A stretch of 51,428 nt of DNA, taken from Frankiales bacterium. Lineage in GTDB: Bacteria; Actinomycetota; Actinomycetes; Mycobacteriales; Jatrophihabitantaceae. Position numbers and translations under genes: made by a program. The stretch spans positions 1 to 51,428 of the forward strand of contig JAOPUZ010000061.1 in the NCBI GenBank assembly GCA_025966315.1, given 5' to 3'. Position 1 is the first letter of the stretch, and each line of letters begins with the position of its first letter. Shown here one piece after another: positions 32,954-40,716 of the stretch. The notes under the pieces are model-generated. The model did not search any database. It was not told where the DNA came from and saw only the letters and a list, made by a program, of their open reading frames with translations.

Positions 32954-33715
32954 TTATTTCTTGCCCTGATTGGCCACTGCCTCGATAGCCGCCTTCGCCG
33001 CGTCCGGGTCCAGGTATTGAGCCGGGCCCACCGGTCGCAGCGTGTGGGCGTCCAACTCGTAGCGCAACGGGATGCCCGTCGGCACATTCAGGCTCACCAC
33101 GGCGTCATCACTGAGATCGTCCAGGTACTTGATCAGCGCGCGCAGCGAATTGCCGTGCGCCGCCACGAGAACGGTGCCGTTGCGCAGATCCGGGACGATG
33201 GCGTCGTACCAGTACGGCAGCATCCGCCCCACCACATCGGCCAGGCATTCGGTGCGCGGGACGCTTTCGAGCAGGTCGGCATAACGCGCGTTCCCGGCCT
33301 GGCTGTGCTGATCGTCGTCGGCCAGCGGCGGCGGCGGAACGTCGTAGGAACGGCGCCACAGCATGAACTGCTCATCACCGAACTCGGCCCGGACGGCCGC
33401 CTTGTCCTTGCCCTGCAGCGCACCGTAGTGCCGCTCGTTCAACCGCCAGGAACGTCGGACCGGAATCCAGTGCCGGTCGGCGGCATCGAGCGAAATCTGC
33501 GCCGTCCGGATCGCCCGCCGCAACAGCGAGGTATGCACGACTTCGGGCAACAGCCCGTGCTCGGCCAGCAGCTGACCCGCGCGCCGACCCTCGGCCTCCC
33601 CCGTCTCGGTCAGGTCCACGTCGACCCAGCCGGTGAACAGGTTCTGCTGATTCCAGGCACTCTCGCCGTGGCGCAGCAGCACCAGGGTTGCCGTCGATTC
33701 CGTCGGTTCCGTCAT
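32954..33715 (-). CDS. gpmA: 2,3-bisphosphoglycerate-dependent phosphoglycerate mutase
   Basis: Glycolytic interconversion of 3- and 2-phosphoglycerate. 253 residues with the full dPGM signature: [20 protein letters not shown] with the phospho-histidine, [48 protein letters not shown] and [17 protein letters not shown]. Length and insertions match GpmA rather than the small phosphatase at 10831. ATG 33713-33715; it is convergent to phoU with only six bases between stops. Position beside senX3-regX3 and mshA matches the mycobacterial order. Confidence 0.96.
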   Translation of the reverse strand: MTEPTESTATLVLLRHGESAWNQQNLFTGWVDVDLTETGEAEGRRAGQLLAEHGLLPEVVHTSLLRRAIRTAQISLDAADRHWIPVRRSWRLNERHYGALQGKDKAAVRAEFGDEQFMLWRRSYDVPPPPLADDDQHSQAGNARYADLLESVPRTECLADVVGRMLPYWYDAIVPDLRNGTVLVAAHGNSLRALIKYLDDLSDDAVVSLNVPTGIPLRYELDAHTLRPVGPAQYLDPDAAKAAIEAVANQGKK

Positions 33716-33768
33716 GGCCGCAATCCTGCCAGCAGCCGACCTGGTCCGGTCAGTTGGCCGGTGCGGTG

Positions 33769-34281
33769 TCAGTCGGCCGTCCGCTCGATGAAGGCCTCGA
33801 ACGCGGCGAGATTGGCGCGGGACTCGCCCCGACTGGTGCGCCACGCCCACTCGCGCCGGATCGAGGAGCCGAAGCCCAGCTCGAGCAACGTGTTGAAGGA
33901 GTCGTCGGCGTTCTGCAGAACCGAACCCAGCACCCGATCGATGTCGGCGGCGGTGACCGCGGCCAGCGGCCAGCGGCCGGTCAAAAAGATGTCCCCAGAG
34001 GCGGCCACCGACCAGGCGACGCCGAACATCCGCGCGTTGTGGCTGAGCAGCCAGCGATAGACCTGCTCGTGATTCTCATCGGGCTTGCGGACCACGAACG
34101 CCTCGATCGACAGCCCCTGCTTGCCCACGATCAGCCAGCATGCGGTCTTAAGGCGCTTTTCGCCCGGCAGCTCGACGACGAAGCGACCCGGTTCGGGCTC
34201 CTCGGCCGACAGGCCGCCTTCGGCCACCACGGCTCGGATGACCTCGGCGGCATCGGCCAATTCCGCTGTCTGGTAGGTCAC
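33769..34281 (-). CDS. YbjN domain protein
   Basis: 170 residues of the YbjN/type III chaperone-like fold family. Conserved parts are [60 protein letters not shown] and [22 protein letters not shown]. In enterobacteria YbjN influences stress tolerance and motility; in actinobacteria it is a regular neighbour of mshA and gpmA, and its role is unknown. The GTG start overlaps the mshA stop by four bases, so it is translated with the mycothiol gene. Confidence 0.88.
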   Translation of the reverse strand: MTYQTAELADAAEVIRAVVAEGGLSAEEPEPGRFVVELPGEKRLKTACWLIVGKQGLSIEAFVVRKPDENHEQVYRWLLSHNARMFGVAWSVAASGDIFLTGRWPLAAVTAADIDRVLGSVLQNADDSFNTLLELGFGSSIRREWAWRTSRGESRANLAAFEAFIERTAD

Positions 34282-35582
34282 CGAAGATCCGATCCGGTCG
34301 GCTGAAGTTGCTGGGCCTCGACCACGCAGTCGCGGTATGCCACCAGCAGGCCGTCGGCGGTACTGCGCCAGGAGAACTGCTCGGCATGCTCACGGGCCGC
34401 GGCGCCGAATCGGTCACGCAAGCCCGGTTCGCAGATCAATTCCCGCAGCGCGCCGGCCCAATCGCTGATCCGGTGACCATCCACCAGCCGCCCGGTCACG
34501 CCGTCCAGCACCGCCGTGGGGAGCCCGCCGACAGCCGCCGCCAATACCGGCGTACCGCACGCTTGCGATTCCAGCGCAACCAGCCCGAAGGACTCGCTGT
34601 GGCTGGGGACGACGGTCAGGTCGGCGGCCTGGTAATAGTCGGCCAGCCGTTCACGCGAGACCGGGGGCTCGAACACGACCTGGCCACCCAAGCCGAGGTC
34701 GGCGGCCAGCCGAACCAATCCACCAGGATCGGCGAGCCCAGATCCGCTGGGTGCGCCGACGATGAACAGCCGCAGCCGGCGTCCCACTTCCGGATCCGCA
34801 GCGGCGAGCTGGGCGGCCGCACGGATCAACACGTCGGGGGCCTTGAGCGGTTGCAGGCGCCCGACGAACAGCAGCATGATCGCGTCCGGCGGTACGCCAA
34901 GGCGAGTCCGGGCCGCCGACGCATCAGCCAACCGGAACATTTCGAGGTCGACGCCAGGCGGCACGATTGCCACTCGCTCCGGGGCGGCGCCGTACCACCC
35001 GATCAACTGATCGGCCTCGGCGCTGGTGTTGGCGATCAGCCGGTCGGCCTCGGCCACCACCTGCTCCGCGCCGACGACCCGGGCCAGTGGTTCCGGGGTG
35101 TCGCCCTCGGCCAAACTCGCGTTCTTGGCTTTCGCGAGCGTGTGCGCCGTATGGACCAGCGGGACACCCCACCGCTCACGGGCCAGCCAACCGACTTGGC
35201 CGGAGAGCCAGTAGTGGGAGTGCACGAGGTCGTACCAGCCCGGCTCGTGTTGGGCCTCGGCTCGCAGCAGGGCGGCCGTGAAGGCACAGAGCTGACCAGG
35301 CAGATCCTGTTTGGACAGCCCCTCGAACGGTCCCGCGACGACGTGCCGGACCGTAACCCCCGGCTCGACCTCGACAGAGCGCGGCAGATCCGAGGACGTC
35401 GCGCGGGTGAAGATCTCGACCTCAACGCCGGACTCGGCCAGGCGTTTGGCGGTTTCGAGGACATAGACGTTCATGCCCCCCGCGTCACCGCCGCCAGGTT
35501 GCTCCAGTGGAGAGGTGTGCACACTGATCGTTGCTACCCGGCGGGGCAACACCCCGTGCCGGGTGACCCGACTCAACCGCAC
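34278..35582 (-). CDS. mshA: D-inositol-3-phosphate glycosyltransferase MshA
   Basis: First committed step of mycothiol synthesis: transfers GlcNAc from UDP-GlcNAc to 1-L-myo-inositol-1-phosphate. GT4 family, GT-B fold, 434 residues. Diagnostic motifs are [20 protein letters not shown] near the N-terminus, [20 protein letters not shown] with [39 protein letters not shown] and the E-x7-E donor motif [23 protein letters not shown] 35580-35582. Mycothiol is confined to actinobacteria, so this gene is strong taxonomic evidence. The YbjN gene is coupled downstream. Confidence 0.96.
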   Translation of the reverse strand: MRLSRVTRHGVLPRRVATISVHTSPLEQPGGGDAGGMNVYVLETAKRLAESGVEVEIFTRATSSDLPRSVEVEPGVTVRHVVAGPFEGLSKQDLPGQLCAFTAALLRAEAQHEPGWYDLVHSHYWLSGQVGWLARERWGVPLVHTAHTLAKAKNASLAEGDTPEPLARVVGAEQVVAEADRLIANTSAEADQLIGWYGAAPERVAIVPPGVDLEMFRLADASAARTRLGVPPDAIMLLFVGRLQPLKAPDVLIRAAAQLAAADPEVGRRLRLFIVGAPSGSGLADPGGLVRLAADLGLGGQVVFEPPVSRERLADYYQAADLTVVPSHSESFGLVALESQACGTPVLAAAVGGLPTAVLDGVTGRLVDGHRISDWAGALRELICEPGLRDRFGAAAREHAEQFSWRSTADGLLVAYRDCVVEAQQLQPTGSDLR

Positions 35583-35769
35583 CTTCGCCTCCTGCGACGT
35601 CTGCCGAACCTGCTGTGAACGCGTCGGTCAATCTGTCGGCCGGCTGTTCCGACCGGTCGCCGGACGTTACCCGGGCACCTGAGTACCCGGGCGTCACCGA
35701 CTCCGGTGACTGCAACGCACAGCGACCCCCGATCATGCCGCAGCACAGTACGTGAGCAGAATCCGGCTC

Positions 35770-36528
35770 ATGACCAATACACGTGGCTTGGCTGTGGTGA
35801 CCGGTGCGTCCAGCGGAATCGGGGCGGCGACAGCCCGCCACCTGGCCGACGCGGGCTTCAGCGTGTGGGCCTGCGCACGGCGGCTCGACCGCCTCGAAGA
35901 GGTGGCCTCGCACTTCTCCGAGATCACCGCGGTGGAGCTGGACGTCACGTCCGCCGAGTCCGTCGCCGCGCTGGCCGCCCGGGTTCCGCTCGCCCCGGAC
36001 GGTCTGGCGCTGCTGGTCAACAACGCGGGCGGCGCGGTCGGGCTGGATCCGGTCGCCACCGCGAAGCCCGAGGACTGGCTGAGCATGTACGAGACCAATG
36101 TCCTGGGTGCGATGCGGGTGACGCAGGCATTGCTGCCGGCTCTGGAGGCCGGGTCCGGTGGCCACATCGTGCTGACCGGGTCGATCGCGGGGTACAGCGT
36201 CTACGAGGGTGGCGCGGGTTACACCGCGGCCAAGCACGGCGCCCGGGCGTTAATGGAGACCCTACGACTGGAACTGAACGGCAAGCCGATCCGGGTATCT
36301 GAGGTGGCGCCAGGCATGGTCGCCACCGAGGAGTTCTCACTCGTTCGCTTCGGTGGCGATGCGGAGCGGGCGGCCGCGGTCTACAAGGGCGTCGACGCGC
36401 CGCTTTCGGCCGACGATGTGGCGGACCTGATCACGTTTGTCGCCACCCGTCCGGCGCACGTCAACATCGATCTGTCCATCATCAAACCGGTGGCACAGGC
36501 CGCGGCATACAAAATCGCCCGCTCCTGA
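35770..36528 (+). CDS. Short-chain dehydrogenase/reductase
   Basis: Classical SDR of 252 residues. The cofactor motif VVTGASSGIGAATARHLA is followed by an Ala-Arg pair (ACARRLDRLEEV) suggesting NADP(H), then LLVNNAGGAVG, catalytic Ser in VLTGSIAG, and YTAAKHGARALMETLRLEL with the YxxxK pair. VSEVAPGMVATEEFSLVRF follows the active site. The ATG at 35770 was used; a GTG 18 bases upstream is in frame. An SDR also flanks the mshA/murB region in mycobacteria. Substrate not predictable. Confidence 0.9.
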   Translation: MTNTRGLAVVTGASSGIGAATARHLADAGFSVWACARRLDRLEEVASHFSEITAVELDVTSAESVAALAARVPLAPDGLALLVNNAGGAVGLDPVATAKPEDWLSMYETNVLGAMRVTQALLPALEAGSGGHIVLTGSIAGYSVYEGGAGYTAAKHGARALMETLRLELNGKPIRVSEVAPGMVATEEFSLVRFGGDAERAAAVYKGVDAPLSADDVADLITFVATRPAHVNIDLSIIKPVAQAAAYKIARS

Positions 36529-36532
36529 GCCC

Positions 36533-36583
36533 CAACTTTTGAAGGGTTCTGCACCATATAGGTGCAGAACCCTTCAACAGTTT
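36533..36583. repeat. Long palindrome, copy 1
   Basis: Arms 36534-36555 and 36561-36582 pair with a single mismatch around the loop ATATA; the core GAAGGGTTCTGCACC is perfect. It separates the convergent SDR and AbiEi/DUF559 genes and includes the latter's stop codon, so it may act as a bidirectional terminator. A nearly identical copy lies at 37506-37558. Confidence 0.9.
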
Positions 36584-37455
36584 GCCGGCAACTGGCGAAC
36601 GACATTGGCAACGACCTCGCTAGGACGATGCAGCACGTCGTCCCAGGTGAATCGCAGTACCCGCCAGCCGGCGGCCACCAGCTGGTTCTGCCGACGGCGG
36701 TCGCGACGGAATCGCGCCGCGTCCGAGTGATAGGCCATGCCGTCGAGCTCGATCGCGAGCAGGTGTTCGGCAAATGCCACGTCGACCAGGGCGATCATCG
36801 CGCCGCGTACCCGGACCTCGAAGTTGGCGATCCAGCCAGTGACGCCCGCTGCCTGCAGCAGGCGATGAAACCGGCGCTCCAGTTCCGAAGCCGCCCTGGT
36901 TCCGAGAAGCCGGCTGAGTGAGCGAATGCGCTGAGTGCCCCACCCGCTCGATCGAAGCCGGAGCTCGATGTCCAGCGGGCTCATCCAGCCGCGTTGCATG
37001 GCTCGGTCGAACAACGGGGTCGCTTCGGAGCCGGGCAGCGTGCCAAGGTGATCGAACAACGCGTCCACCCGATCGGAGACCTTCAGGCCCCATCGCACCG
37101 AATAGCTTTGGAGGTGGCTGCGGTACCTGATCTGAACGCCGGCCGGACTCGCTGCGCGCCGGTCCGCCGGCAGGATCACGGTTATCGGCGAAGGTTGCTC
37201 CGTGATCATTCCCCAGAGCTGGCAGGCGGTGGCGTACCCGAGCACGCCGTTGGTCGCGAGTTGCGCCAGCCAGAGCATGGACTCATACGTCTCGGCCGCA
37301 CCGCGGACCCGGTAGATTCCCCGCGCCGCCCGCACCAGCGCACCGCGCTGTACCAGCCGTGCGATTGCGCCTCGGCCGACCCCGGCATCGTCCAGCTGCG
37401 CTCGGGCAATCACCCCGTGCTGACGCTTCGCCACGGCCGGCCAGTCACTGTGCAC
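36574..37455 (-). CDS. AbiEi-like N-terminal plus DUF559 (Vsr-fold) protein
   Basis: 293 residues. The N-terminus (VAKRQHGVIARAQLDDAGVG, LVQRGALVRAARGIYRV) is the winged-helix module seen in AbiEi-type antitoxins and related regulators. The C-terminus (FAEHLLAIELDGMAYH, FRRDRRRQNQLVAAGWRVLR, FTWDDVLHRPSEVVANV) is DUF559, a restriction-endonuclease-like fold related to Vsr, with the expected acidic ELDG and the Q/R residues. This two-part protein is widespread in actinobacteria without proven function; defence or nucleic-acid processing has been suggested. No AbiEii toxin partner is adjacent. Two copies of the same long palindrome bracket the gene. The GTG start is at 37453-37455. Confidence 0.85.
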   Translation of the reverse strand: MHSDWPAVAKRQHGVIARAQLDDAGVGRGAIARLVQRGALVRAARGIYRVRGAAETYESMLWLAQLATNGVLGYATACQLWGMITEQPSPITVILPADRRAASPAGVQIRYRSHLQSYSVRWGLKVSDRVDALFDHLGTLPGSEATPLFDRAMQRGWMSPLDIELRLRSSGWGTQRIRSLSRLLGTRAASELERRFHRLLQAAGVTGWIANFEVRVRGAMIALVDVAFAEHLLAIELDGMAYHSDAARFRRDRRRQNQLVAAGWRVLRFTWDDVLHRPSEVVANVVRQLPANC

Positions 37456-37505
37456 GCGACCAGCATCGCGGACTCGGCTGCCTATCGGGTTTCGCTATCC
37501 ACAGG

Positions 37506-37558
37506 CAAACTTTTGAAGGGTTCTGCACCATATAGGTGCAGAACCCTTCAAAAGTTTG
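37506..37558. repeat. Long perfect palindrome, copy 2
   Basis: Perfect 24-base arms (37506-37529 and 37535-37558) around the loop ATATA. It lies seven bases after the murB stop on the minus strand and about 50 bases upstream of the AbiEi/DUF559 start. Same sequence as the element at 36533-36583 except for few bases. Confidence 0.95.
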
Positions 37559-37564
37559 GGCCGC

Positions 37565-38575
37565 TCAGAACGAGCAGTTGGCCAACCGGGCTTCCGGACC
37601 CAGTGTGATGCCGAAGTGCGCCTGCACTCCGGCGCGGATCTCGGCCGCCAACGACAGCAACTCGGCCGTCGTCGCATCCCCCCGGTTGGTCAGGGCCAAG
37701 GTGTGTTTGGTCGACACCGACACGCGGCCACGGCCCCGGTCCAAACCGAAGCCGCGATGAAAGCCGGCCCGCTCGATGAGCCACGCGGCCGACAGCTTGA
37801 TCTGCCCATCGGCGGCCCACCGCGGACAGTCCACCGCCGCCTCGGGAACCTTGGCGAGCAACGGGTTGACGAAGAACGAGCCCACACTCCACGAGTCGTG
37901 ATCGGCCGGGTCGAGCACCATCCCCTTCGAGCGGCGCAGCAGCAAGACCGTGTCGCGGACCTGGGACGCCGGCGCGCACTCGCCCGCCTCGATACCGAGT
38001 CGGCGAGCCAGCTCGAGATACCGCACCGGCCGCGACAGCTCCGATTCGGTGAGCGAGATCGTCACGTCGAGCACCACGTAGCGATCGGTGTGTTTGAAGG
38101 CCGACGTCCGGAAGCCGAAACGACACCGAGCCGGATCCCAGGTCTGCACCGTCCGGCTCTCGCGGTCGTAAACAGTCAGCGAGGTGAGCACGTCGGCCAC
38201 CTCGGCGCCGTATGCGCCGACGTTCTGGACCGGTGTCGCTCCCACCCGGCCCGGAATGCCGGACATGGTCTCCAGTCCAGACTGCCCGGCGGCCAGGGTC
38301 TGCGCGACCAGCGCATCCCATTCGACGCCGGCGTCCACGCTCCAGGTCGTGCCCGCACGACGGATGCCGTGGGAGGCCACCCGGAGCGCCAATCCGGGCC
38401 AGCCGGCGTCGCCGACGACGAGGTTCGAGCCGCCGCCGAGCAGTAACACCGGCTGCCCCGCGCTGTCCGCATCCCGCAAGATTTCGACGAGCTCGGCGCT
38501 GGATCGGGCCTCTCGCACCAGATCGGCCGGCCCGCCCAGGCGCAGCGTGGTCAGCTCCGCGAGGGTGGTGGGCAC
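37565..38575 (-). CDS. murB: UDP-N-acetylmuramate dehydrogenase
   Basis: FAD enzyme that reduces UDP-GlcNAc-enolpyruvate to UDP-MurNAc in peptidoglycan synthesis. 336 residues, type I. Motifs: TTLRLGGPADLVREARSSAE, the FAD loop VLLLGGGSNLVVGDAGW, SGIPGRVGATPVQNVGAYGA, proton-donor serine in WSVGSFFVNPLLAKVPEAA, KLSAAWLIERAGFHRGFGLD and HTLALTNRGDATTAELLSLA. The C-terminal GPEARLANCSF replaces the usual PEVR motif but keeps the Glu. GTG 38573-38575 has TAGCCT eight bases upstream, again a leaderless layout. Downstream is the long palindrome. Confidence 0.95.
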   Translation of the reverse strand: MPTTLAELTTLRLGGPADLVREARSSAELVEILRDADSAGQPVLLLGGGSNLVVGDAGWPGLALRVASHGIRRAGTTWSVDAGVEWDALVAQTLAAGQSGLETMSGIPGRVGATPVQNVGAYGAEVADVLTSLTVYDRESRTVQTWDPARCRFGFRTSAFKHTDRYVVLDVTISLTESELSRPVRYLELARRLGIEAGECAPASQVRDTVLLLRRSKGMVLDPADHDSWSVGSFFVNPLLAKVPEAAVDCPRWAADGQIKLSAAWLIERAGFHRGFGLDRGRGRVSVSTKHTLALTNRGDATTAELLSLAAEIRAGVQAHFGITLGPEARLANCSF

Positions 38576-38583
38576 GGTTGCTC

Positions 38584-38589
38584 AGGCTA
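38584..38589 (-). promoter_or_regulatory. Probable -10 element of murB
   Basis: TAGCCT on the minus strand, eight bases before the GTG at 38575. Confidence 0.4.
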
Positions 38590-38636
38590 CCGTCGACCGA
38601 GCGTCGAGCTGGCAAGCGACAGGACGGGAGGCGGGC

Positions 38637-39482
38637 GTGGCCGGGACGAAGGACGGGGCGTCACGTGGGCCCCGCTTGGCGGCCGGCCGCGCCCGCGCCC
38701 TGGGGATCGCCACCCGCGGCACCACCAATCCGAATCGCCTTCGTCGGATGGATCTATGGATCGTGCGCCGGCTCGGCCCGCTGCTTCGCCGCGCGACGGA
38801 CCCGCTGGTAATCGATCTCGGCTACGGCCACAGCCCGATCACCGCGATCGAGCTCTTCGACCGGCTGCGGGCCTGCCGCTCGGACGTACGGGTGCTCGGC
38901 CTGGAAATCGACGCCGCGCGGGTGACCGCCGCGGCGCCAGCGTCCCGGGACGGGATGGCGTTCGCCCAGGGTGGCTTCGAGTTGGCCGGCCGGCGTCCGG
39001 TGCTGGTTCGTGCCGCGAACGTGCTTCGCCAGTACCCGGAAACCGCCGTGCCCGCCGCCTGGTCGAGCATGCAGCGTCAGCTCGCGGCCGGCGGAATGAT
39101 CGTGGACGGCACCAGCGACGAACTGGGCCGGCGGTCCAGCTGGGTGCTGCTCGATCACTGCGGCCCGATCAGTCTCACGCTGTCCTGCCGGGTCGACACC
39201 ATCAATCGGCCCACCGATCTGGCTGACCGCCTGGTCAAGGCCCTGATCCACCGCAATGTCGCCGGCGAGGGTGTCCATGAGCTGTTGCAGGCGATGGATC
39301 GGGCCTGGGACCGGCACGCATCGCTACGGGACTTCGGCGCACGCCAGCGCTGGCAGGCGATGGCCCGCTCGCTGTCGGCGGACTGGCCATTGCTCGACGA
39401 TCCCCTGCGACCGCGGCCGGGCGAGTTGACGGTGGCCTGGTCGGCGGTGGCACCCCGGGCCGACCGGCCGATGTCGGGCTAG
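38637..39482 (+). CDS. Class I SAM-dependent methyltransferase-like protein
   Basis: 281 residues. A Rossmann-like start PLVIDLGYGHSPITAIELFD resembles motif I of class I methyltransferases, followed by VRVLGLEIDAARVTAA and LVRAANVLRQYPETAVPAAW. The rest (GGMIVDGTSDELGRRSSWVL, LSCRVDTINRPTDLADRLVK) is conserved in actinobacterial proteins found beside murB. GTG 38637 follows a strong GGGAGG six bases upstream; the longer open frame from 38184 lies antisense to murB. The substrate is unknown and methyltransferase activity has not been shown for this family as far as I know. Confidence 0.82.
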   Translation: MAGTKDGASRGPRLAAGRARALGIATRGTTNPNRLRRMDLWIVRRLGPLLRRATDPLVIDLGYGHSPITAIELFDRLRACRSDVRVLGLEIDAARVTAAAPASRDGMAFAQGGFELAGRRPVLVRAANVLRQYPETAVPAAWSSMQRQLAAGGMIVDGTSDELGRRSSWVLLDHCGPISLTLSCRVDTINRPTDLADRLVKALIHRNVAGEGVHELLQAMDRAWDRHASLRDFGARQRWQAMARSLSADWPLLDDPLRPRPGELTVAWSAVAPRADRPMSG

Positions 39483-39519
39483 CTGAACTGGCCCGAAGCC
39501 CGAAAGGCTCCGGACGCGG

Positions 39520-40200
39520 CTAGCGGGCGGCCAGCTCGGCCGGCCACTGCTCGCCGCGCCAGGCGGCATCCCAGAACATCCACTCGTAGCGGGACGTCAT
39601 GACTACATGTTCGGTGAACCGGTCCCGATCCGCGGCGGTCAGTTCCGGCCCCAGCCGATCCACCAGCGCCAGCACATTCGCGACCACGGCCTGGAACTCC
39701 GGACCGCCATAGACGTCGATCCAGCGCGCGTACAGCGGATTGGGCGAGGAGGACTGCAACAATTCCGTGCCGACGCGGGCGTAAATCCAGTAGCAGGGCA
39801 ACACGGCCGCGACCGCGTCGGCGAACGAACCCTGATGGACGACGCTGAGGATGTAGCTGGTGTACGCCCGAGTCGTGGGCAGCACCGGAACGGCCGCCGC
39901 CTGCGCAGCGGTCAACCCGAAATCCCCGATGAAGCCGGCATGCAAGCTGCGCTCGGCCAGGATCGCACCAGCCGCGTCCTGCGCGAATTGCACGATCAGG
40001 TCGGCGTCCGGGGCGCGGCCGGCCAGCACGGCCAGCGCGCGGGCATAGTCGATGAGATAGTGCGCATCCTGCAGCACGTAGTGCCGGAATGCCGCCTCGG
40101 GCAGCGTGCCGTCGGTAAGCCCGGTCAGAAAGGGATGGTCGAGAATTGCCTTGTGGATGTGGGAGATCGAGTCCCACAGCTCGTCGGTGAACGTCGGCAT
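39520..40200 (-). CDS. tenA: TenA family thiaminase II / aminopyrimidine aminohydrolase
   Basis: 226 residues of the TenA fold, which salvages thiamine by hydrolysing aminopyrimidine breakdown products to HMP. Substrate-binding residues are in HYVLQDAHYLIDYARALAVL (Asp45), the nucleophilic cysteine is in AAVLPCYWIYARVG (Cys136), and the C-terminal segment is VVMTSRYEWMFWDAAWRGEQ. ATG 40198-40200 gives the usual MPTFTDELW start; a TTG and GTG lie just upstream in frame. No other thiamine genes are in the window. Confidence 0.92.
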   Translation of the reverse strand: MPTFTDELWDSISHIHKAILDHPFLTGLTDGTLPEAAFRHYVLQDAHYLIDYARALAVLAGRAPDADLIVQFAQDAAGAILAERSLHAGFIGDFGLTAAQAAAVPVLPTTRAYTSYILSVVHQGSFADAVAAVLPCYWIYARVGTELLQSSSPNPLYARWIDVYGGPEFQAVVANVLALVDRLGPELTAADRDRFTEHVVMTSRYEWMFWDAAWRGEQWPAELAAR

Positions 40201-40282
40201 AGCCACCAATCCAACCAGAGGCGCCAGTGCGCCTGTTCTACGCTGGGCATATGAACGCTTGGGTGAAGCGCAAGGAGCATTT

Positions 40283-40672
40283 ATGAGTGAGATTCCCGCA
40301 GGCTACGAAGAATTACTGGTCCGGCCGCTGATCGGGCACCTGGCCACGGTGCGTCCGGACGGCGCCCCGTCGGTCACCCCGATGTGGTACGCGTGGGATG
40401 GCGAGCTGCTGCGGTTCACGCACACCACCAAGCGCACCAGGCTCCGCAACATCGAGCACAACCCGCACGTCTCGCTGTCCGTGGTGGATCCGGAACAGCC
40501 GTACCGGTACCTGCAGGCGCGCGGCATCGTCGAGGACGTCGAGGCCGACCCGACCGGGGCGTTCTACGTCGAACTGGCCGAGCGGTACGGCATGGACAAC
40601 CCGCAGCCACCGGCCGACCACGAAGATCGGGTGATCGTCAAGGTGCGACCGTTCGCGTACTCCAAGCAGTAG
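40283..40672 (+). CDS. PPOX-class flavin/F420-binding protein
   Basis: 129-residue split-barrel protein of the pyridoxamine-phosphate-oxidase-like group: IGHLATVRPDGAPSVTPMWY, then FTHTTKRTRLRNIEHNPHVS, LSVVDPEQPYRYLQARG and VIVKVRPFAYSKQ. The sequence fits the F420-dependent branch common in actinobacteria, which act as biliverdin or other F420H2-dependent reductases, though FMN cannot be excluded. ATG 40283 follows a near-perfect AAGGAG at 40272-40277. It is divergent from tenA. Confidence 0.88.
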   Translation: MSEIPAGYEELLVRPLIGHLATVRPDGAPSVTPMWYAWDGELLRFTHTTKRTRLRNIEHNPHVSLSVVDPEQPYRYLQARGIVEDVEADPTGAFYVELAERYGMDNPQPPADHEDRVIVKVRPFAYSKQ

Positions 40673-40703
40673 CGAGGCAGCAGCGAGGCAGCAGCGAGGC
40701 AGT
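40671..40703. repeat. Three tandem 11-bp units
   Basis: AGCGAGGCAGC is repeated three times (last base changed), starting inside the stop codon of the PPOX gene and filling most of the 44-base gap to the convergent monooxygenase stop. Confidence 0.9.
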
Positions 40704-40716
40704 AACAGGCCCCGCC

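Noticed and set aside
36574-37455. Complete AbiE toxin-antitoxin system
   Set aside because: Only the AbiEi-like N-terminal module is present, fused to DUF559; no AbiEii nucleotidyltransferase gene is adjacent.
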